Below, piece after piece: positions 57,941 to 64,000 of a stretch of DNA of 64,000 nucleotides; position 1 is the first letter of the stretch, and every line of letters starts with the position of its first letter. The DNA lies in assembly GCA_043228905.1 (NCBI GenBank), contig JBHGNT010000001.1, positions 620,001-684,000 of the forward strand. The letters are read 5' to 3'. This DNA comes from Azolla caroliniana. Lineage: Eukaryota; Polypodiophyta. The position numbers were made by a program, and so were the translations under genes. The notes below the pieces were generated by a model. That model worked only from the letters and a program-made list of their open reading frames with translations. It was not told where the DNA came from and made no database searches.

Positions 57941-60337
57941 TTATTCCATGGCAGTATAATCAGACGTGCCCCTCACAATTCGCCTAAGATTTGACACCTC
58001 CTTCCACTGCCCAAGAATCACATGTATATTTGCTAACAATGCATCTGCCACTTTGCTGTCAGGCTCCAAAACATGAAGATTATTTGCAGCCTTCTTTCCT
58101 ACCTCCACATCCATGTGAAATCTGCATGCACTCAGCAATGTTAACCATGGTAGCATCATAGAACAGAAGGGCATCTTATGAATAAAACACTCTGCTTCTA
58201 GCAACCGACCAGCTCGACCGAGAAGATCTACCATGCAGTTGTAATGTTCTACTTCAGGCACAATGCCATGTTCCTGGGGCATCGTGGCAAAGTAATAGTA
58301 AGCCTCATCTATAAAACCCACATGGCTACATGCTTCAAGTATGCTTATGAATGTGACTTCATTCAGTATGATACCCTCTGAGCACATTCTCTTGCATAAG
58401 TGATGGATCTCTATACCATGCCCAAGCTGTGTCTGTCCAGTAATCATGGTCGTCCAAGTCACAATATCACGTTCTTTCATGTTTTGGAAAACAATTGATG
58501 ATTCTTCTAAGTGCCCACACTTGATATACATATTCATGAGGGCATTATCCACTGATACATGGGACAATGTTTCCTGGGATATAAGACAAGCATGAACCCT
58601 CTTTCCTTCAACGAGAAGTGGTTGGATGGCACATACATCCAGCATGTTTATTATAGTAGCCTCAGTTGGAACTATACTTTGTAGAAGCAATTGCTTGTAT
58701 AGTTGAAATGCCTCTTTGCAGAGACCATTTTGGCCACATGTAGATATCATTGCAGTCCAACCTACCACATTACATTTATCGCTTGCATCATGCATTTTCT
58801 GAGCATTCTCAAGATCGCCATTCTTGCCATACATACTCAAAAGTGATGTGATCAAGAAATGATCCAACAAGAATCTCCGTGCTAAAATGATAACATGCAA
58901 CCATGTTCCAATAACTAGGGCAAGCATAGAAGCACATGCCGAAACAGCTATGGAAAAGCTCACCTGATCTGGTTCGATTCCTTCCAAAAGCATCTGTTGG
59001 AAAATTTGAATAACAACTTCAACTTGCTCATGCTGCACTAAAGCTCCGAGTAAAGCATTCCATGTAACCACATTCCGTGAAGACATATCCTCAAAGATCA
59101 CCAAGGCCTCCCTTAATCTGCCCCATTTCCCATATGTACTAATTAGAGCATTTTCAATCGTAATATCTGACTCGAATTTGCAACTAGAAATAAAGGCATG
59201 CATTAGTAAGGTTTTCTGACAGCCACATATGGGAAGAAGTAATATAAAAGTGAACTTGTCTGGAAAATTACCTTCGATTTGCATTCTATAAAGAACTCCT
59301 AGAGCATCTTCAGTGAGGTCAAAACGAATGTAAGATCCGATAATAGTATTCCATGAGATGGTATTAGGTTCAAGAATCATCTTAAATGCCATCAAAGCCT
59401 CCCCAAGGAAGCCAAGCTTAGAGTACACATTAACAAGGGCTGTTCCCACCATGACATCAGAATCCATACCTATGCTTGAAATGCACGTATGCATCCATTT
59501 GCATTCACTTATAACATGTGTTAATGGATCTCCAAACGCACCTAATACAGTCAAATAAGTCACTTTGGTAGGCAACAACCCTCGTGAATACATATCTTTA
59601 TACAAGAGAAGCACATCTTTCCACTGCTTTACACTAGCATAAGCTGAAATGATAGCATTCCATGAAACTTCATTTCTGTCTTTCATCTTCTCAAACACTT
59701 TACGTGAGTCCATGAGACTACCACATTTGCTATATGTGCTTACAAGAGCACTATCTACCACAATTTCATCGTCAAACGCACAGTTTATTATGAAAACATG
59801 CATCCTTTTCGCCATATCTAAGCGAATACAAGCAGACACGAGGGACAGGAAAGAGACCTGGTTCGGAATAGTGCCTTCTTGAGTCATCTGATGGAATCTC
59901 AGATAAGTTTCATCCGAAAAAACGCCATCTTCCGCGAGAAGCTTGATCAAGATGGTCCATGAGAAGACGTTTTTTGTGTGCATATGATCGAACACAGAGA
60001 CTGCACTATGAATAGATCCACATCGACCATACATATGAACAATATAGTTTGCTAGGATGAGCTCTTGCTCCAGATTACTACAGACAATGTGGTGATGGAT
60101 GTTCATGCCTTGTTGAAGAGCTCTGGCCAAGGCGTATCTGCGCAGGAGGGCAACATATGAGGCAACGTCCATCGATCGATTTGCTTCTTCTTCTTCGTCT
60201 TCTTCTTCGCAATAGGAGCGAGGACTTGACATGCTCATGATAGTCTTAGCTCCATTGGTGTTGGGGCTTCCTCTTCTTAGAATGAAAGTAGGATTGCCCC
60301 TAGTGAGAATGATATGTATATTAACGTTTTCTAACAT
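57941..60337 (-). CDS. PLS-class pentatricopeptide repeat protein
   Basis: This is an intronless frame of 798 residues from the ATG at 60337 (an in-frame GTG seven codons earlier was not used). At least 18 PPR motifs run almost end to end. Typical units are NVFSWTILIKLLAED, VSWNAIISAYASVKQWKDVL, DSALVSTYSKCGSLMDSRKV and VTWNALLGALVQHEQ. The C-terminal part (VEHYNCMVDLLGRAGRLLEA, then LLSACRFHMDVEVG and ANIHVILGQWKEVSNLR) is the E-type region. No DYW domain follows. PLS-class proteins are imported into mitochondria or chloroplasts and bind single RNAs, usually to specify C-to-U editing or processing. The N-terminus has Arg/Thr-rich sequence followed by a run of acidic residues (EEEDEEEEANR), so targeting is unclear. 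The target RNA cannot be read here. Confidence 0.93.
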   Translation of the reverse strand: MLENVNIHIILTRGNPTFILRRGSPNTNGAKTIMSMSSPRSYCEEEDEEEEANRSMDVASYVALLRRYALARALQQGMNIHHHIVCSNLEQELILANYIVHMYGRCGSIHSAVSVFDHMHTKNVFSWTILIKLLAEDGVFSDETYLRFHQMTQEGTIPNQVSFLSLVSACIRLDMAKRMHVFIINCAFDDEIVVDSALVSTYSKCGSLMDSRKVFEKMKDRNEVSWNAIISAYASVKQWKDVLLLYKDMYSRGLLPTKVTYLTVLGAFGDPLTHVISECKWMHTCISSIGMDSDVMVGTALVNVYSKLGFLGEALMAFKMILEPNTISWNTIIGSYIRFDLTEDALGVLYRMQIEGNFPDKFTFILLLPICGCQKTLLMHAFISSCKFESDITIENALISTYGKWGRLREALVIFEDMSSRNVVTWNALLGALVQHEQVEVVIQIFQQMLLEGIEPDQVSFSIAVSACASMLALVIGTWLHVIILARRFLLDHFLITSLLSMYGKNGDLENAQKMHDASDKCNVVGWTAMISTCGQNGLCKEAFQLYKQLLLQSIVPTEATIINMLDVCAIQPLLVEGKRVHACLISQETLSHVSVDNALMNMYIKCGHLEESSIVFQNMKERDIVTWTTMITGQTQLGHGIEIHHLCKRMCSEGIILNEVTFISILEACSHVGFIDEAYYYFATMPQEHGIVPEVEHYNCMVDLLGRAGRLLEAECFIHKMPFCSMMLPWLTLLSACRFHMDVEVGKKAANNLHVLEPDSKVADALLANIHVILGQWKEVSNLRRIVRGTSDYTAME

Positions 60338-61377
60338 TTTGTACTCACACAACTCCACCTTATAATCCTCCCAAGACCCACAGTAATTATTCTGCTTTTA
60401 TTCAATGCTTGACAAGGGAGATTGAAAACAAGCTTTGTGAATGATATATTGTCAAACGTTTTTTTTTTCCAAAATGAAGCTACTTTCCCATTAGTTAGGA
60501 AGGATTTTGGAATGGGAGTCTTGTATAATAACACTTGAGAAAGTACATAGTAAATACTCTTGAATGGGATTTAACCAAACCAAAGCATTGCCTTCAAACA
60601 TGATTATCAAGTCTCCAACCAGTTTAATAACAAATATTGCTTGTCGACGAAGGAGCTTAAATTTAACATTCACATGCATATATAATATGTTATGTAATAG
60701 AAACCCATTTGCATGGCAATAGTTTTGTTATTGACGTGTGCTCATGCATCATTTCAATTTGAGATCATGCACAGCCATGGAAATTGTATCCCTAACCTAA
60801 GGATTAGAAAGGGGTAGTATGACATATTGTCAATAAAGCCACCTTACAAAAACGTGAAATGTTGGTTAAACATTACAATGGAAGAGGTAAAAAAACTAAT
60901 GAATGGCATGACAAAAAATATTTAATCGGCCAATTCTACATTACATGTGATGGGTGATGGTTTTTATTTTGTTTGGTGAAACATGAATAGTTCCAAGAAT
61001 TTCCTTTACCCTAATATGTATATAAACAACTACTTATATACAGCCCCTCCTAGATACTCAATCATGTATAGGTATGGTTATGGTTGCTAAAGTTCTAATT
61101 TTAATTGGGATATATGGATAATTGTTTTGTTAAAACTTACAAGAAAATAGTAGCTTATCTTAACTTGAAAATTGAGACTATGTTAGTTGCAACACGCACT
61201 ACTTAAGACAATCGAATGACATTGTATAGTTGACTCAAAAGTGTTTTCCGTGTGAATACTTTCTTGTAGTCAATCAAATCACATGATGAGGTGCCCCTAT
61301 TTGTTCAAGAAAACGTCATTATTACCCCTACTTCTCAATAATCAAAACATACCCTCTCATCCTAAAGATTAAAAGAA
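60338..61377. other. PPR upstream region, no gene
   Basis: This is about 1 kb of AT-rich sequence holding the PPR gene's promoter. Only short, unconvincing open frames occur. Confidence 0.55.
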
Positions 61378-61600
61378 GGGAAAAGTACCAAGATACCCCT
61401 GGAAGTTCATCTATTTACCATAATGCCCCTAGAAGTTCCAAATTTATCAAACTACCCCTATGTCCAAAAAATTACACTTTATAAAGTAATTACAAAAAAA
61501 GTGTAATTTTTTGGACATAGGGGTAGTTTGGTAAAATTGGAACTTCTAGGGGCATTCTGATAAATAGACGAACTTCCAGGGGTATCTTGGTACTTTTCCC
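61378..61600. mobile_element. Complete 223-bp fold-back MITE, Mutator type
   Basis: The left end GGGAAAAGTACCAAGATACC is the reverse complement of the right end. The two arms of about 100 bases pair almost throughout, sharing 'ggaagttc', 'atgcccctagaagttcc' and 'ctacccctatgtcc' blocks, leaving a short centre near TTACACTTTATAAAG. The flanks carry a perfect 9-bp direct repeat, TTAAAAGAA (61369-61377 and 61601-61609). A 9-bp duplication with long inverted repeats is characteristic of Mutator-like elements. There is no coding capacity. Confidence 0.93.
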
Positions 61601-64000
61601 TTAAAAGAACACCCTTTGAATTTCAAAAATCACAAGAATAACCCTTGAACTTTCAAACTAATGGAAATACCTATTAGTAGTTACACAATTCAGTTTGATC
61701 GTTGATTATACCTAACTAAAAAACTAACAAGAATTTTAGTAGTTTAACAAAACACATAATGTGCTAAAGCATCTTGTGAAAAGCATTGTCTTTATACATC
61801 ACATTATAGACTTTAAATAATGTCCAAGCATCCGATGAATACATCGTTATGGATCCAATAGGAGTTGAACCTATAGAACAAAATAAAAAACTTTAAACCA
61901 TGTTTCGTGATCGCCATGAGACCTCTGAATGTTTAAAATTAAAACTACTTGCAACTCCTCTCTTGAAGGCATGAGCTTTTAAATCATAACATGTTGGTGC
62001 AATGGTCAAGCTCATACTTTACAACAATAAGTAAGGTTGTGAGTTCATATCTCAAGTCATTGAGATCTTGCACATTAACGATTTTCTCCCGAGAACATGG
62101 CTTTCCAAATCACTTTCAAAGTTCAACCCATGCATGATCTGAGGGTTGAAAACATGCTTGAGGTGGTGCTATACAATGTTTTATTGATAAATAATCAAAA
62201 AAGTTAGGCGTGAATTGGTGTTCTTTTTTCTCTCACAGTACATATTTATTATAAGAGGTAGTTTAAATATCAGTATTCTAATATTTAGTAACCTTTATAG
62301 GACACGTAACATTTTATTTTTGTACAAAATAATTACTTTGCTTTTACCATAGCATGATGATATTTTGTATTGTATACATATTGACACCTTCACAGGAAAC
62401 AAACAACCTTTTTTAGTTGCAATGTGTTGTACTATTTGTGCTCTCATCTCACATCAACTGATGGGAGAGTTGCAAGGCCTTTATTTTATGTGTCAACATG
62501 CTCGAAAAAGTTCAAGAACTCATCATTTCTAGATTATCTTGGATGCCACCTAGCCACTCATATGTCCATAACATATAATAACTTTTGATGTGGCTTTGCG
62601 AGAATGTCACCTAGCTCCCCTACTAGTATGCACAATATTGTCAAGATAAGTAAGAGAATTTTGTTTTGTTACATTATAAATAATGCGGTCACAAGCAAAG
62701 ACAAAAAAAGGAATCATGGATTGTTGAAAAAAAATAACAACTGGATTGCCCTATTTATTATCCACACAGAAGCACGTTATCGGATGGGAACTTATGCAGA
62801 CTCAATATGCCACCACAACAATAGTTTGACAAGGAGATGAGCTTTTGATCATGATCATGATCTCATGAAACCACAAAAGCGATCAATCTTATGATTCGAG
62901 ATGTGTTTATCCTCATTTGTCTAACGTATGTAACATTTTGCTATTGCATTTATCATCTATCCCATCTTGAAACAAAGGAATTTTTTGTGAGATACACACA
63001 CTAATGAACATTACACACTTGATTTATTATTAACTTGTTTAGAAGGAAAACAATCGAGGGAAGAGGATCGCCCATATCCATTAATATATCCTCTAGTGAT
63101 TGTTAGCCAATATGTGTGTTGCCTTATCTTTAGGAGTACTAATCTATGTGATCCCACATATATCCATTGTGCTAGTTAGTGGACTCGTGCATAATTTTTC
63201 CTACGAGAAGTTTATTAGTTTGCATTATTTTTTATAAGTTAAAAACTGGATACAAACAAATAATGGCCTTTTAGATTTGAACACCTATAACCATTGGTTT
63301 ATCATTTGGTGCAATGCTAATTATAAATAGGCTAATCCTCCACTACTTGTTAGCAATTTATTTGCTCGAAAAACGTGCATTATGTGTTTGCCCCTCCTAA
63401 ACTAAGCGTGTATATGCATTGCTTCAGTACGAATATTCGTAAAAGCAATGCTTTTGTGTACCTTGTACTTTCGTCGGCAGTTTCTTGTTTACCATTCCAT
63501 CAATGCTCACAAAATTGTTGACGAGACGATTCGGTTTCGTTTTCTAAATTCAAAGCAAAGACGAGATTAGACACATTATATTAGATATAAAGTCATTTGG
63601 AGTCAGTTTACTTGAATGACAAGTTTGGCTCTTTCTACATCGATAGTGAATGAAAAGGATGTGATGAATTATCTGAGAAACACCCACGCACACACAAAAA
63701 AACCTTTGATAGGTTGATAGGTGAGTTGGGTGGTAGAAATCTACGTAGGGATGAATATATGTCGAGACCAAGAGGCGATTGGCCCATTTGGAAATGGTCT
63801 TATTTGTTCTTGTTTTCTGTTTCTTTGTGTGTGTAAGGGGGGGGGGGGGGGGTGATCAAAAGAATAATGTTCTGAAAAATAGAAGATAATATGTCCGTCC
63901 GGTTTCACATTCGGGCGGACATTTGTGTGTGGAGGGGAAGGAAGACCGGTGATTGCCGGTGGAAAGCCACACCACATGTTTTCGTCGACTCTCTCCTTTG
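61601..64000. other. Right-edge intergenic stretch, no gene found
   Basis: AT-rich sequence with scattered stops on both strands. The only notable items are GATCATGATCATGATC near 62847-62862 and a run of about 15 Gs at about 63837-63852. The last 250 bases are more GC-rich and may belong to a gene beyond the edge, but there is no coding evidence. Confidence 0.5.

Overview
This is a piece of a land-plant nuclear genome. It is about two-thirds AT, the genes carry GT-AG introns, microsatellites are common, and the proteins include plant-only families (LEAFY, DREB-type AP2/ERF, plant-type PEP carboxylase, PLS-class PPR). The LEAFY DNA-binding domain keeps the vascular-plant His (KMRHYVHC) and ends in [18 protein letters not shown], which I associate with gymnosperms, ferns and lycophytes rather than flowering plants. 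My inference is a non-angiosperm vascular plant, but the species cannot be named from this window.

Layout, left to right. A SUN-domain nuclear-envelope gene (minus) is cut by the left edge. LINE and Mutator-MITE debris lies at 3.2-5.4 kb. A three-exon organellar bL25 ribosomal protein gene (plus, 6.1-9.0 kb) faces a complete three-exon beta-tubulin gene (minus, 9.7-11.3 kb). After about 3.5 kb without recognisable genes comes a single-exon ICMT/phospholipid-methyltransferase-like membrane protein (minus, 14.9-16.2 kb). Another gene-poor stretch ends in a large ACAT-rich repeat. Then comes LEAFY (plus, 20.6-22.7 kb), facing a DREB2-like AP2 gene (minus, 23.4-24.6 kb). An eight-exon RNFT-type RING ubiquitin ligase (minus, 25.9-32.9 kb) is head to head with a twelve-exon MAU2/SCC4 cohesin-loader gene (plus, 34.5-44.9 kb). 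A ten-exon plant-type PEP carboxylase (plus, 47.5-56.7 kb) and an intronless PPR gene (minus, 57.9-60.3 kb) follow. The last 3.6 kb is gene-free apart from a perfectly delimited MITE.

These are ordinary, functionally unrelated nuclear genes; nothing suggests an operon-like or biosynthetic cluster. I rebuilt exon structures by hand for bL25, beta-tubulin, LEAFY, RNFT, MAU2 and PEPC, and every junction keeps the reading frame.

The most interesting observations are as follows. (1) The LEAFY frame reads [13 protein letters not shown], with a CTG exactly where the family's conserved initiator ATG should be, in a strong initiation context. (2) A 1,232-bp non-autonomous hAT element with an 8-bp target-site duplication sits inside a PEPC intron. 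(3) A 223-bp fold-back Mutator-type MITE with a 9-bp duplication has a half copy embedded in a LINE tail. (4) Degenerate telomere-like repeats surround the divergent RNFT/MAU2 pair. (5) Several introns grew by local tandem duplication.
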